The notes: generated by a model not told the origin, from the sequence alone. A stretch of 64,000 nt of DNA from Oceanirhabdus seepicola (GCF_023684385.1 NZ_JAGSOJ010000002.1:558001-622000); one strand, 5' to 3'; positions 16,668 through 25,491 are shown, counted from the first letter of the stretch. Made by a program: numbers and translations.

Positions 16668-17912
16668 ATGGAGGTTCAAATAATTAAAAGTCTTGAAGAA
16701 TTTGTGGATAAGGCAAATGTGATTTTGAATAATAGTATATTATCTGCATATTGTTTTGGTTCAGCAACTTATGAAGATTTTCATAGTGGGTATAGTGATT
16801 TGGATTTTTTTATAATCACTGAAAGTATAATTAGTGAAGATGATTTTCAAAAGTTCTCTTTATGGAGAGATGGATTAAAGAAGGCAAAGCATCCGTATTT
16901 TTCAGTCTTAGAGGGAGAAATAATTTCAAGAAGTGCAATAAAAAATGATATAGAATCTAATGTAATATATTGGGGTACATCAAAGGATAGATTAAAGAGG
17001 AAATATGGGACATCAGGATTTTCATTAAGAGGATTGATAAATAACGGTTATTTAATTTATGGAAAAGATTTAAGAAATGAACTACCATATCCAAGTAATG
17101 AAGAAATGTTAACTCAAGTAAACTCCATGATAGAAACAATTAGGAAACACGCACAAATTACTAATGAAGATGTTCATTCTATAGATTGGTTATTTTTAAT
17201 AAGTCAATCAATTTATTGGATTAAAACATCTGACATTGCTGGAAAAACAAATGCAGCAAGATGGATTGTTGATAGCTGTGATTATGATTGGATTGGAACA
17301 TTAGAAAAAGCCATTGAAATTCGCAAATCTCCTACACTTGCAAATATAGATGAAAATAAAGAATGGCTTAAAAATTTAGGGGATGTTATACAGTGTGCAT
17401 GTGATACTTTGAGTGTTGAGAAAAACGAGTATATATCAACAAAGCAGTATAACTTTGTTCCTATGAATAATGAATATGCTAATGAAATTGCGTACAAATG
17501 GAAATATAATGGGGTTTACTCATTCTATGATATGACAGCTGATGAAGAAGATTTAATAGAGTTTCTTAATGAGGATAGTTGGGACGGGCATTATTTTGCA
17601 GTACTAAATGATAAGAGTGAATTGATTGGCTTTTATTCATTCTACTTTGAAGAGGAAATCATGTGGATTGGGTTTGGTCTCAAACCTGAATTAACAGGAA
17701 GAAAGCTTGGAGCTGATTTTGTGATTGCAGGCATTAAATTTGCAATGGAAAAGTTAAATTACAAAAAGAGTTATATTATGTTAGCAGTTGCTTCATTTAA
17801 TAAACGCGCAATAAATTTATATGAAAAGATAGGGTTTCAATGTGTAGAGAAATATATGCAAAAAACAAATGGTGGAGAGTTTGAATTTATTAAAATGAAG
17901 AAATACATATAA
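16668..17912 (+). CDS. Nucleotidyltransferase-GNAT acetyltransferase fusion protein
   Basis: The N-terminal domain has the polymerase-beta-type nucleotidyltransferase signature: GS at 31-32 and SDLDFF with D44 and D46. A helical region follows (residues 130-240; LISQSIYWIKTSDIAGKTNA) like that of aminoglycoside adenylyltransferases. The last 150 residues form a GNAT domain (WIGFGLKPELTGRKLGADF for acetyl-CoA binding; VASFNKRAINLYEKIGFQ). The 414-residue fusion could modify a small molecule such as an aminoglycoside in two ways; substrate and resistance are not shown. The start is taken at 16668, seven bases after GGGGGG; the ATG at 16662 is too close to it. Confidence 0.8.
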   Translation: MEVQIIKSLEEFVDKANVILNNSILSAYCFGSATYEDFHSGYSDLDFFIITESIISEDDFQKFSLWRDGLKKAKHPYFSVLEGEIISRSAIKNDIESNVIYWGTSKDRLKRKYGTSGFSLRGLINNGYLIYGKDLRNELPYPSNEEMLTQVNSMIETIRKHAQITNEDVHSIDWLFLISQSIYWIKTSDIAGKTNAARWIVDSCDYDWIGTLEKAIEIRKSPTLANIDENKEWLKNLGDVIQCACDTLSVEKNEYISTKQYNFVPMNNEYANEIAYKWKYNGVYSFYDMTADEEDLIEFLNEDSWDGHYFAVLNDKSELIGFYSFYFEEEIMWIGFGLKPELTGRKLGADFVIAGIKFAMEKLNYKKSYIMLAVASFNKRAINLYEKIGFQCVEKYMQKTNGGEFEFIKMKKYI

Positions 17913-17931
17913 ATATAAAGGAATAAAGATA

Positions 17932-17988
17932 AAAGAACAAATAAGGTTGATTTTTGCAAAAGCAAAACTTCCTTATCTGTTCTTTATT
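17932..17988. terminator. Bidirectional terminator between convergent genes
   Basis: AAAGAACAAATAAGG and CCTTATCTGTTCTTT arms enclose a smaller TTTTGC/GCAAAA hairpin. Confidence 0.7.
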
Positions 17989-18006
17989 CTCTGTTCTCTG
18001 TTTTTA

Positions 18007-18747
18007 TTAGTTGTTTGATTTAGCTGGTGGCATTGCTGCAATTACTTTATCAGCAAGCTTACTGAATGGAAGAGATTGTATCCAAACCTTTCCAGGTCCA
18101 CTAAGTGTAGCAAAGAAGAATCCTTCTCCACCAAATAATGAGTTTTTAACTCCACCAACGAATTCAATATTATAATTAACGTCAGAAGTCATAGCAACAA
18201 GACAACCAGTATCAACTTTTATCAATTCTCCTGGAGCTAGTTCACGTTCTATAATTGTTCCTCCAGCATGGATGAAAGCTAATCCATCTCCCTCTAATTT
18301 TTGTAAGATAAATCCTTCGCCACCGAAGAAACCAGCACCAAGTTTTTTGCTGAATTCCATACCGATTGAAACCCCTTTAGCTGCACATAAAAAAGCATCT
18401 TTTTGACAAATGATTTTGTGTCCTAAGGTAGATAAATCTAATGGTATTATCTTTCCAGGATAAGGAGAAGCGAATGAAACATGTTGAATTCCGTTACCGC
18501 TATTTGTGAAAAGAGTCATGAATAAGCTCTCTCCAGTAATAAGTCTCTTTCCAGCACCGAAAAGTTTACCCATGAAGCCTCCTGTCTGTTCAGAGCCATC
18601 ACCAAATATTGTTTCCATCTGTATATATTGATCCATCATCATCATTGCACCAGCTTCAGCTATTGTGCTTTCACCTGGATCTAATTCAATTTCAACAAAC
18701 TGCATATCGTCGCCATAGAGTTTATAATTAATTTCATGTGAATTCAT
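18007..18747 (-). CDS. TIGR00266/AIM24-family protein
   Basis: The 246-residue protein has the family features: VEIELDPGESTIAEAGAMMMMD near the start, repeated Gly-rich beta turns (GGFMGKLFGAGKRLITGESLF), ERELAPGELIKVDTGCLVA and a final GPGKVWIQSLPF. Relatives form a trimeric beta-prism. Their role is not established. GGAGGTATTATT (minus strand) precedes the ATG. It is divergent from the patatin gene, and two strong palindromes lie in the shared spacer. Confidence 0.85.
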   Translation of the reverse strand: MNSHEINYKLYGDDMQFVEIELDPGESTIAEAGAMMMMDQYIQMETIFGDGSEQTGGFMGKLFGAGKRLITGESLFMTLFTNSGNGIQHVSFASPYPGKIIPLDLSTLGHKIICQKDAFLCAAKGVSIGMEFSKKLGAGFFGGEGFILQKLEGDGLAFIHAGGTIIERELAPGELIKVDTGCLVAMTSDVNYNIEFVGGVKNSLFGGEGFFFATLSGPGKVWIQSLPFSKLADKVIAAMPPAKSNN

Positions 18748-18811
18748 AATAATACCTCCTGTATATAATATTATATAGAGAACAAATAACCTAAGTTGCT
18801 CTTTTTTTTTG

Positions 18812-18878
18812 TATAGATAAATCTACGGAGTAGTTTATCTATATTCTAAATATATCATAAATATCTATATTTAGAATA
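18812..18878. promoter_or_regulatory. Two consecutive palindromes in a divergent spacer
   Basis: TATAGATAAA and TTTATCTATA (18812-18843) enclose CTAC/GTAG. Next to it, TATTCTAAATATA (18842-18854) and TATATTTAGAATA (18866-18878) form 13-base perfect arms with an 11-base spacer. Neither has a terminator T run. They look like operators for the divergent TIGR00266 and patatin genes. Confidence 0.5.
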
Positions 18879-18931
18879 AAAAACATAGAAAATTAATAGT
18901 ATTTTAGTATAGTAATAAATGGGAGAATAAT

Positions 18932-19819
18932 ATGAAAGGGAATCTTGTGTGTGCTGGAGGAGGCATACGAGGAATTGGAATTGTTGGAGCTTTATGTGGT
19001 CTTGAAAGAGAAGGATTTTCATGGGAAAAAGCTGCAGGAGTATCATCAGGTGCTATAATTGCATCGCTGATAGCTGTTGGGTATACAGCTCATGAAATAA
19101 AAAAGATGATAATAGATTTTAATTTTCTTAAATTTAAAGATAGAGGAGTAATAGGGAAAATCCCTTTTGTAGGAAATGCCATTGGATTAGTTAGAGATAA
19201 AGGAATATATTCAGGGAGATATATAGAGAAATGGATGGAAAAGCTTTTAGGGGAAAAAGGGGTGAGAACATTCCAAGATCTTAATGGGGATAATGGAATG
19301 AGATTAAAAGTCATAGCATCAGATATAACAAGTAAAAAGGAAATGATTATGCCAGATTGTTTTGAGGAGTATGGTATTGATATAAGTAAGTTTACTGTTG
19401 CAAAAGCTATCAGGATGAGTATTAGTATTCCATTCTTTTTTAAGCCAGTTAAATTAAAGGTTGATGGTGTTGTTCATTATATTGTTGATGGTGGAGTATC
19501 TAAGAATTTTCCAATTGATATCTTTGATGGTGTAAATAACAATGTAGAAACTATTGGAATAGATTATGAGTATACAGAAAACTATGGAATTAAACAGGAT
19601 AATACTTTATCATATGTCCTTGATATAGCAGATACACTTACATCTGATAGAGTAAGACCAGCTTTGAAGGAGGAAAATCTAAAGAGAACTATTTTTGTTC
19701 CCTGTAGTGATATCCCTATAACTCAATTTGAGCTTCCAAGAGAAGATACAATAAAATTATTCAAAGAAGGGTATAAGAGTGCTAGAGTATTTATGCAGAA
19801 GAGAGGGATGAAAACATAG
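18932..19819 (+). CDS. Patatin-like phospholipase
   Basis: Ser-Asp dyad lipid acyl hydrolase. The oxyanion loop CAGGGIRGIG is near residue 10, the nucleophile is S38 in GVSSGA, and the catalytic Asp is in VDGGVSKNFP. No signal peptide or membrane helix is seen, so it probably acts in the cytosol or at the inner membrane face. The family usually hydrolyses phospholipid acyl chains. The substrate is not known. The TAG stop lies inside the first bases (AAAACATAG) of palindromic copy D, so insertion may have set the C-terminus (RGMKT). Confidence 0.88.
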   Translation: MKGNLVCAGGGIRGIGIVGALCGLEREGFSWEKAAGVSSGAIIASLIAVGYTAHEIKKMIIDFNFLKFKDRGVIGKIPFVGNAIGLVRDKGIYSGRYIEKWMEKLLGEKGVRTFQDLNGDNGMRLKVIASDITSKKEMIMPDCFEEYGIDISKFTVAKAIRMSISIPFFFKPVKLKVDGVVHYIVDGGVSKNFPIDIFDGVNNNVETIGIDYEYTENYGIKQDNTLSYVLDIADTLTSDRVRPALKEENLKRTIFVPCSDIPITQFELPREDTIKLFKEGYKSARVFMQKRGMKT

Positions 19820-20017
19820 TTGAGAGTGGAGAGTTGAGAACGATGGACATTTCACTTCGTGAAATTTTAAATGTATTGGGTTTCAGACAATAAAGGGTTT
19901 ACTCGTTTCATTAACATGAAACATTGTATTTTAAGCACAATAAGTTGTAGTTTCTGCGTAAGCAGAAACATCCATCGTTCTCCATTCAAAACTCACCACT
20001 CTCAACTTCTTTTAAAA
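19811..20017 (+). repeat. Modular palindromic element (family 1), copy D
   Basis: The left arm is built of heptads GTTGAGA, GTGGAGA, GTTGAGA then ACG. Next come the hairpin ATTTCACTTCGTGAAAT, ATTGGGTTTCAGACAAT, and the core start TTTACTC with hairpins GTTTCATTAACATGAAAC and ATTGTATTTTAAGCACAAT. The third core hairpin and GAGTAAA are missing. The right side has GTTTCTGCGTAAGCAGAAAC and the arm CGTTCTCCATTC...CACTCTCAACTTC. Confidence 0.85.
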
Positions 20018-20066
20018 GTGTCTTCATTAATGTACGTAATTTAGATGCTTTCTTTAGAATGACTAT

Positions 20067-20705
20067 TTAGAATAGCTTTTTAAAGCACGCTTTACATATT
20101 AACATTGAGCCTTTGTTTGCGGAAACTGCACTTTCTTTAGTGATAGATTTTCCACAAATATGACATGAAATTTTGTTTGACGTTTTTTGATTAGTAACAG
20201 TTTTTTTTGTTTTAAGGTTTGTCTCAACACTTTTTTTTCTGTTAGGTGGTGGAGAATAATCTACTGGTTCAAGAGGAGATACTCTTTTCTTTATAGAGTA
20301 CTCCATTGAATATTCACTTTCTCCAAAGAGTTCAAGTTCAAATCTTGGATTAATTTTATCATAAAATTCTTCTATTATCATATGTTTAATTTGAGCATCA
20401 TTAATAATTAAACCACTCTTTTCAATACCATCAAATATACTCTTTGTTATATTGTTGGTATCAGGATGTCTTTTTTCGCTTTTATAAAACACCTTCAAGA
20501 CTGCAATTACTCCTTGAGTTATAACAACACCAGGATTTTGAGATCTTGCTTGTAATGCAATTTCTTCCTCATACAGAGCATATCTATCGTGATATTTTCC
20601 AGAGTTATAGGGCAGAATAGCTCTACCATTTGAATTGAATAGTTTAAAGTTTGATTTTGAAATAGGTGAGCCCTTTACAACTACCTTTGCATATAAATCC
20701 CCCAT
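20067..20705 (-). CDS. RusA-like endonuclease with C-terminal zinc finger
   Basis: Residues 1-130 match the RusA Holliday-junction resolvase fold. The acidic and basic active-site pattern is visible: RHPDTNNITKSIFDG (D82, K88, D92) and INDAQI (D103). The second Asp of the usual DxD is Asn here. A Lys/Pro-rich linker (140-178) leads to a C-terminal zinc finger, CHICGKS...ICKACFKK (C181, C184, C204, C207). RusA genes are usually phage-borne, yet no phage gene is near. AAGGAG precedes the ATG on the minus strand. The zinc-finger fusion is unusual. Confidence 0.75.
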   Translation of the reverse strand: MGDLYAKVVVKGSPISKSNFKLFNSNGRAILPYNSGKYHDRYALYEEEIALQARSQNPGVVITQGVIAVLKVFYKSEKRHPDTNNITKSIFDGIEKSGLIINDAQIKHMIIEEFYDKINPRFELELFGESEYSMEYSIKKRVSPLEPVDYSPPPNRKKSVETNLKTKKTVTNQKTSNKISCHICGKSITKESAVSANKGSMLICKACFKKLF

Positions 20706-20750
20706 GCAGGTCTCCTTGTCATCTTTGTTTTGTTATTTGTTTTCACATGC

Positions 20751-22337
20751 CTAAACATTTGAATTGTTCAAGCTTATTAAAAATGATACTCCATTTTTTT
20801 CGTTTTGTATAGTGATTTCACCATTATGAATATCTATAATATTCTTAGCTATTGCTAAGCCTAATCCATAATTACCCTTGGAGCCTTTAAAAAATGGTTC
20901 GAAGATATTATTCATAACATCTGAGGAAATATTTGCACCATCATTAAATATATATACAATTAAATTATTCTTATTTGTAGTAATAGTAATGGATACTTCA
21001 GTTTTGGCATATCGTATAGAATTATCTATAATATTTTCAAAAACTACTTTTAATTGATCCGGTATACCATCAATAATGCAGTCAAATAAATCTTCATTGA
21101 GTTGTAAGTCGCCTTTCTTGGCTTCAAAAGAATCACAAACATCTTCAATTAGAGTCTTTAAATTGATAGGTGTTTTTTCAATTTCATGTTTAGTCATATA
21201 GTTTAGTTTAGTTAAATAGAGCAGATCTTTTATTCTTTCTTGAAGACGTAGAGCTTCAGAATCAATAGTTTTTATTGAATCCTCAAGAGAGCCTTTTGGG
21301 AAAATGCCATCATTTACTGCTTGGGCATAGCTTCTGATAATCATAACTGGTGTTTTTAACTCATGTGATATTTTTTGGAGCATCCATTGTTCCTGCTCAT
21401 AATTTTTTACAAGTTCACGTCTCATTCCCTCAATAGAATAGGTTAGTTCACCTATCTCATCCATCCTATCTACGGTAAGAGGAGTATCCCAATTTCTTTC
21501 ACCAATATTTTTTACAGCGCTCTTAAGTTTCTTAAGAGGCTTAGTTAAGTATTTAGAAAGTAATATTCCTAGAATTAAGGCTACTAATGCACCAACTATA
21601 AGAAATGGAATAATATTAGTTAAAATTTCATTAACAAGAGTATTAATCGTATTATCCCATGAATAAGTCATTATTCCTTCCAATTTGAATATGTTTTTTT
21701 CAGATGAAGAATGCTTATCAAGGAAATCAATCATTTTTGTAGCAGTCTTACCCGAATAATTGTGTAATATACGATTTTTAATATTGTCATATATTTTAGT
21801 TTCAGTTTTAGTTAATTTATAGTAAATAGGATATACTTTAGAATTATCAAGTTTGAATTGATAATAGTATTCCTTGGAATCTTCCTCTTGGCTTTTAAAC
21901 TGCTCTGAGACCATTATTAAAAATTCATCTTGATGTTCTTTAGGTATATTTCTATTAATATTAGATTTGAAACTCATATTAATTTGAGCACCAATATTCA
22001 TGTTATATATTCCTTTTAATCTATTACTAGTAGGCAATTTAGATAACATAGTATCTTTTGCATTTGAAAAAAAATCTCCTTTCATAGTAGAAAAGTTAGA
22101 TTTCTTAATTAAATCTGTATTTGAGGTATACCTAGTTAAAAATTTACCATATAATTGATTACTTAAATAATTTATATAATTTTCTTCAGAAAATTCCATG
22201 AGATTATATAAGTCTTTTTTTACTGATGATTTTAATGATAGAGTAACTGCGGATGTAAACAAGAGTACAAAAAACACTATGAAAGTTGTAAATAATATGG
22301 AAAACTGTACAGATAGAGAGTAGTTTTTAAATTTCAT
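20751..22337 (-). CDS. Sensor histidine kinase
   Basis: Membrane kinase of 528 residues. Membrane helices are at about 10-32 and 241-261 with a sensor domain of about 210 residues between them. A HAMP linker (265-320), the phospho-acceptor H325 in ISHELKTP, and an ATPase domain (ENIIDNSIRYAK; GLGLAIAKNIIDIHNG) follow. Its start overlaps the last 11 bases of the response-regulator gene, so the two are co-translated. The signal is unknown; the sensor domain is not of a class I recognise. Confidence 0.92.
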   Translation of the reverse strand: MKFKNYSLSVQFSILFTTFIVFFVLLFTSAVTLSLKSSVKKDLYNLMEFSEENYINYLSNQLYGKFLTRYTSNTDLIKKSNFSTMKGDFFSNAKDTMLSKLPTSNRLKGIYNMNIGAQINMSFKSNINRNIPKEHQDEFLIMVSEQFKSQEEDSKEYYYQFKLDNSKVYPIYYKLTKTETKIYDNIKNRILHNYSGKTATKMIDFLDKHSSSEKNIFKLEGIMTYSWDNTINTLVNEILTNIIPFLIVGALVALILGILLSKYLTKPLKKLKSAVKNIGERNWDTPLTVDRMDEIGELTYSIEGMRRELVKNYEQEQWMLQKISHELKTPVMIIRSYAQAVNDGIFPKGSLEDSIKTIDSEALRLQERIKDLLYLTKLNYMTKHEIEKTPINLKTLIEDVCDSFEAKKGDLQLNEDLFDCIIDGIPDQLKVVFENIIDNSIRYAKTEVSITITTNKNNLIVYIFNDGANISSDVMNNIFEPFFKGSKGNYGLGLAIAKNIIDIHNGEITIQNEKNGVSFLISLNNSNV

Positions 22338-23001
22338 TTAATCTGTATCCAAATCCATATATTGTTTCTAAATTTAAATCATAAAATTTCTTTCGTATTC
22401 TTCGTATTAAATCATCTACAACTCTATCACTTCCAAAATAATCATTTCCCCATATTTTTAATAAAATTTGTTCTCTAGAAAAGGCAGTACCGATATTCTT
22501 AAAAAGAAAATTCAATAAATCATATTCTTTGGAGGTTATTTCAATCTCATTGTCTTTAAAGAATATTTTCCTTTTGGTATCATCAACTATATAATCTCCT
22601 AGTGTAAGTGTTCCTGTTTTTTGGGGGGAGATACTTTTTGAATATACTCTCTTAAGAAGTTTTTTTGTTCTAATAATCAGTTCGATAGGTAAAAATGGTT
22701 TAGCAAGATAATCATCGCTTCCCATCTCAAGACCTATAACTCTATCAATATCTTTATCTCTAGCAGAAATGAAGATAACAGGTGTGTTTTCGTTATTATT
22801 TTTAATCTTTTTTATTAATTCAAATCCATCGCAATCGGGAAGCATGATATCTAATATCCATAAATCAGGTTCATCATCTATATGATCCAGCACTTCAGAA
22901 CCGGTGAGAAAGGATTTTATATTCCAACCTTCTTGTCTAAGGTAAGTAGATAGTATTGTATTGAGATCTTTTTCATCCTCAACTAAGTATATTGAGTACA
23001 T
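22327..23001 (-). CDS. OmpR-family response regulator
   Basis: The receiver domain has an acidic pair near residues 8-9 (LVEDEKDL), the phospho-acceptor D51 (LWILDIMLPDCDG), ISARDKD and DYLAKPF. The C-terminal winged helix follows from residue 125 (LTLGDYIVDDTKRKIFF; EITSKEYDLLNFLFKN; VVDDLIRRIRKKF). At 224 residues it is standard. It is the first gene of a two-gene operon with the kinase. A perfect inverted repeat, ACTACTAT/ATAGTAGT (23049-23073), lies 48 bases upstream and could be its own operator. Target genes are unknown. Confidence 0.93.
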   Translation of the reverse strand: MYSIYLVEDEKDLNTILSTYLRQEGWNIKSFLTGSEVLDHIDDEPDLWILDIMLPDCDGFELIKKIKNNNENTPVIFISARDKDIDRVIGLEMGSDDYLAKPFLPIELIIRTKKLLKRVYSKSISPQKTGTLTLGDYIVDDTKRKIFFKDNEIEITSKEYDLLNFLFKNIGTAFSREQILLKIWGNDYFGSDRVVDDLIRRIRKKFYDLNLETIYGFGYRLNEI

Positions 23002-23048
23002 ATTCTTTCACTCCTTTGAGAATAATTTTAATAATAGTAACATAAGTA

Positions 23049-23078
23049 ACTACTATCAATTGGACATAGTAGTATAAT
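23049..23078. promoter_or_regulatory. Palindrome with overlapping TATAAT box
   Basis: ACTACTAT, nine bases, ATAGTAGT, then TATAAT directly on the right arm. It lies in the divergent spacer between the two-component operon and the methyltransferase gene. A role as operator is inferred. Confidence 0.4.
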
Positions 23079-23176
23079 ATATATAAGGTATTTGAATGTG
23101 GCTAAGTTTATTATACCAATAATAAAGGGTTTGTTTTCAAAAAATATTATGTGAAATTATGTGAGAGGTGATAGAG

Positions 23177-23887
23177 ATGATGTTTTATGATATATTAAGT
23201 AAATATTATGATACGATTTTTCCATTTAGTAATGTAAAAAAGGAGTTTCTAATGGAGGAATTCCGTAATGGAGAAAGAATTCTTGATGTTGCATGTGGAA
23301 GTGGTACATATTCGCTTGAACTTGATGAAGAAGGAAAAAAAGTTACGGCAATAGATCTTGATGAAAAGATGGTAGAACTATTAAGGAATAAAAAAACGTC
23401 TAGTAGTAGAGTTCATGAAATGGTTATGGATATGACTAAAATTAAAGAATTGAATCAAGAATTTGACGGTATTTTTTGTATAGGAAACTCTCTTGTTCAC
23501 TTACCAGATAAAAAGATTATAGGTGATTTTATTAATGACTGCTATGATGTCTTAAGTGAAAATGGAAAGATGATAATACAAGTAATAAATTACGATAAAA
23601 TATTAAAAGAGAATATGAGTGGATTACCTGATATAGTTAGAGATGAAGGCGGACTTGAATTTATAAGAGATTACATCATGAAAAGTAATGGAAACATAGA
23701 GTTCAAAGGAACAATAAAGTTTCATAGTGGAGAGAAATATGTGAATTCTGTAGAACTTGTACCAATTGTTAAAGATGAATTAGAAGAATGTTTTAAGCGA
23801 TTTAAAAATGTTACTTTCTATGGTGGGTTTGATAAAAAAACATGGAGGTTAGAGACTTTACCTACAGTAATAGTTGCTGAAAAATAA
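23177..23887 (+). CDS. Class I SAM-dependent methyltransferase
   Basis: Rossmann-type methyltransferase of about 236 residues. Motif I is GERILDVACGSGTYSLEL, the acidic end of strand 2 is VTAIDLDEKMVELL, motif II is FDGIFCIGNSLVHL, and NGKMIIQVINYDKIL follows. No substrate-specific feature is recognised. The ATG at 23177 is preferred to the GTG at 23168, which lies within the ribosome site GAGGTGAT. It is divergent from the two-component operon and precedes tsaD. Confidence 0.85.
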   Translation: MMFYDILSKYYDTIFPFSNVKKEFLMEEFRNGERILDVACGSGTYSLELDEEGKKVTAIDLDEKMVELLRNKKTSSSRVHEMVMDMTKIKELNQEFDGIFCIGNSLVHLPDKKIIGDFINDCYDVLSENGKMIIQVINYDKILKENMSGLPDIVRDEGGLEFIRDYIMKSNGNIEFKGTIKFHSGEKYVNSVELVPIVKDELEECFKRFKNVTFYGGFDKKTWRLETLPTVIVAEK

Positions 23888-23953
23888 CAATTTGTTGTAT
23901 AATATATATTTGAATATGCCTAGAGCATAAATAAGAGTGTGGTGTAAATAAAC

Positions 23954-24979
23954 ATGAAAGATAAAGTAATAATTTTAGCTATTGAATCAAGTTGTGATGA
24001 AACAGCAGCTGCGGTGGTTGTTAATGGAAGAGAGGTTCTATCAAATGTAATATCATCTCAAATTGATGTTCATGAAAAGTTTGGTGGAGTAGTACCTGAA
24101 GTTGCATCAAGAAAGCATATTGAGGCTATATCAGCAGTTGTCCAAGAGGCTTTAGATAAAGCAGGAATAAAACTAGAGGATGTCGATGCTATAGGAGTAA
24201 CATATGGACCTGGATTAGTAGGAGCGTTATTAGTTGGATTGCAATATGCTAAAGGGTTAGCATATTCGCTTAATGTACCACTAATAGGAGTAAATCATAT
24301 AGAGGGCCATATTTGTGCAAACTTTATAGAGCATAAAGACCTTCAACCGCCATTTGTTTGTCTTGTTGTATCTGGAGGGCACACATTTATTGTACACATG
24401 AAAGATTATGGTGAATTTGAGGTTATAAGTAAAACAAGAGATGATGCCGCAGGTGAAGCTTTTGATAAGGTTGCAAGGGCTATAGGACTTGGATACCCTG
24501 GTGGACCTAAGATAGATAAGATATCAAAAGAAGGGGATGAAGATGCTATTAAATTCCCTAGAGCAAAAATGGATGATAAGAATTCTTTAGATTTTTCATT
24601 CAGTGGAGTAAAATCCGCAGTACTTAATTATTTAAATAAAATGAATATGAAGAATGAAGAAATAAACAAGGCGGATGTAGCAGCATCCTTCCAAAAAGCT
24701 GTTGTTGGAGTGTTGGTTGATAATGCTATAAAAGCTTGTCAAAGGAACAAAGTAGACAAAATTGCAATAGCAGGAGGAGTTGCGGCAAATTCTTCTTTGA
24801 GAGAAACAATGCAAAGGGAATGCAAAAAGCATAATATAAAGGTTTTATTCCCACCTATGATACTTTGTACAGACAATGCGGCAATGATAGGAAGTGCCGC
24901 ATATTATGAATACCAAGCGGGAAGAGAATCTGCAATAGATATTAATGCAGTACCGAATTTAAAGCTTGGAGAAAGATAG
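23954..24979 (+). CDS. tsaD: tRNA N6-adenosine threonylcarbamoyltransferase
   Basis: Universal enzyme that, with TsaB and TsaE, transfers threonylcarbamoyl to A37 of ANN-decoding tRNAs. The ASKHA motifs are [12 protein letters not shown], the metal-binding HIEGH (NHIEGHICA), VSGGHT, and the C-terminal [10 protein letters not shown] with CTDNAAMIG. At 341 residues it is standard. It is monocistronic, and a full palindromic element begins 15 bases after the stop. Confidence 0.96.
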   Translation: MKDKVIILAIESSCDETAAAVVVNGREVLSNVISSQIDVHEKFGGVVPEVASRKHIEAISAVVQEALDKAGIKLEDVDAIGVTYGPGLVGALLVGLQYAKGLAYSLNVPLIGVNHIEGHICANFIEHKDLQPPFVCLVVSGGHTFIVHMKDYGEFEVISKTRDDAAGEAFDKVARAIGLGYPGGPKIDKISKEGDEDAIKFPRAKMDDKNSLDFSFSGVKSAVLNYLNKMNMKNEEINKADVAASFQKAVVGVLVDNAIKACQRNKVDKIAIAGGVAANSSLRETMQRECKKHNIKVLFPPMILCTDNAAMIGSAAYYEYQAGRESAIDINAVPNLKLGER

Positions 24980-24993
24980 AACAAAAACCTTTA

Positions 24994-25470
24994 AAAACAT
25001 AGTTGAGAGTTGAGAGTGGAGAATGGAGAACGATGGATGGTTCTGACTAAGGTCAGAACCTACATTTTATTGGTCTTAAGGATAATAATTTTACTCATTT
25101 TATCTTTGATAAAATATTGTATTTATACTACAATGTTTCTTTTAAAAGAAACGAGTAAAATCTTATTGTTTGATTACTAATAAAACATAGTTTCTCACAA
25201 ATGGCAGAAACCATGTTCATTTTAGAATTTATATTTTGCTTAAATAAAAATTTATATTATTAACAAAAAAACTGATTATAGGTTTATAATCAATTTTTAT
25301 ATATTGTTTTTCAGTTGTTTTGCTTTAAGAAAAAATAATACTTTAAATTTAATGTTTCATAAAGATGAAACGAGTGAATCGCTTTTTAAAACGGAACAAA
25401 ATAATTAAAATTTCTCGAAGAGAAATGTCCAACGTTCTCCACTCTCAACTCACCACTCTCAACTTGTTTT
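24994..25470 (+). repeat. Modular palindromic element (family 1), copy E (long, full cloverleaf)
   Basis: The left arm is heptads GTTGAGA, GTTGAGA, GTGGAGA, ATGGAGA then ACG. The hairpin GGTTCTGAC/GTCAGAACC follows. The cloverleaf at 25089-25160 is TTTTACTC, three hairpins (ATTTTATC/GATAAAAT; ATTGTA/TACAAT; GTTTCTTTTAAAAGAAAC), then GAGTAAAA. An AT-rich stretch (about 25200-25340) separates this from a second right half (GTTTCATAAAGATGAAACGAG), the hairpin ATTTCTCGAAGAGAAAT and the right arm ending CACTCTCAACTTGTTTT. This fills the whole tsaD-transporter spacer. Confidence 0.9.
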
Positions 25471-25491
25471 ATCCGGTTTGCCGTGTTCTTT

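Noticed and set aside
20067..20705. Prophage remnant marked by the RusA gene
   Set aside because: No integrase, capsid, terminase, lysis or repressor genes and no attachment repeats lie nearby.
22049..22110. Long open frames opposite to real genes throughout the window
   Set aside because: They lie antisense to well-supported genes, lack ribosome sites and show no recognisable domains.
24994..25470. CRISPR array suggested by repeated 7-base and hairpin units
   Set aside because: Repeats are too short and inverted, there are no regular unique spacers, and no cas genes are present.
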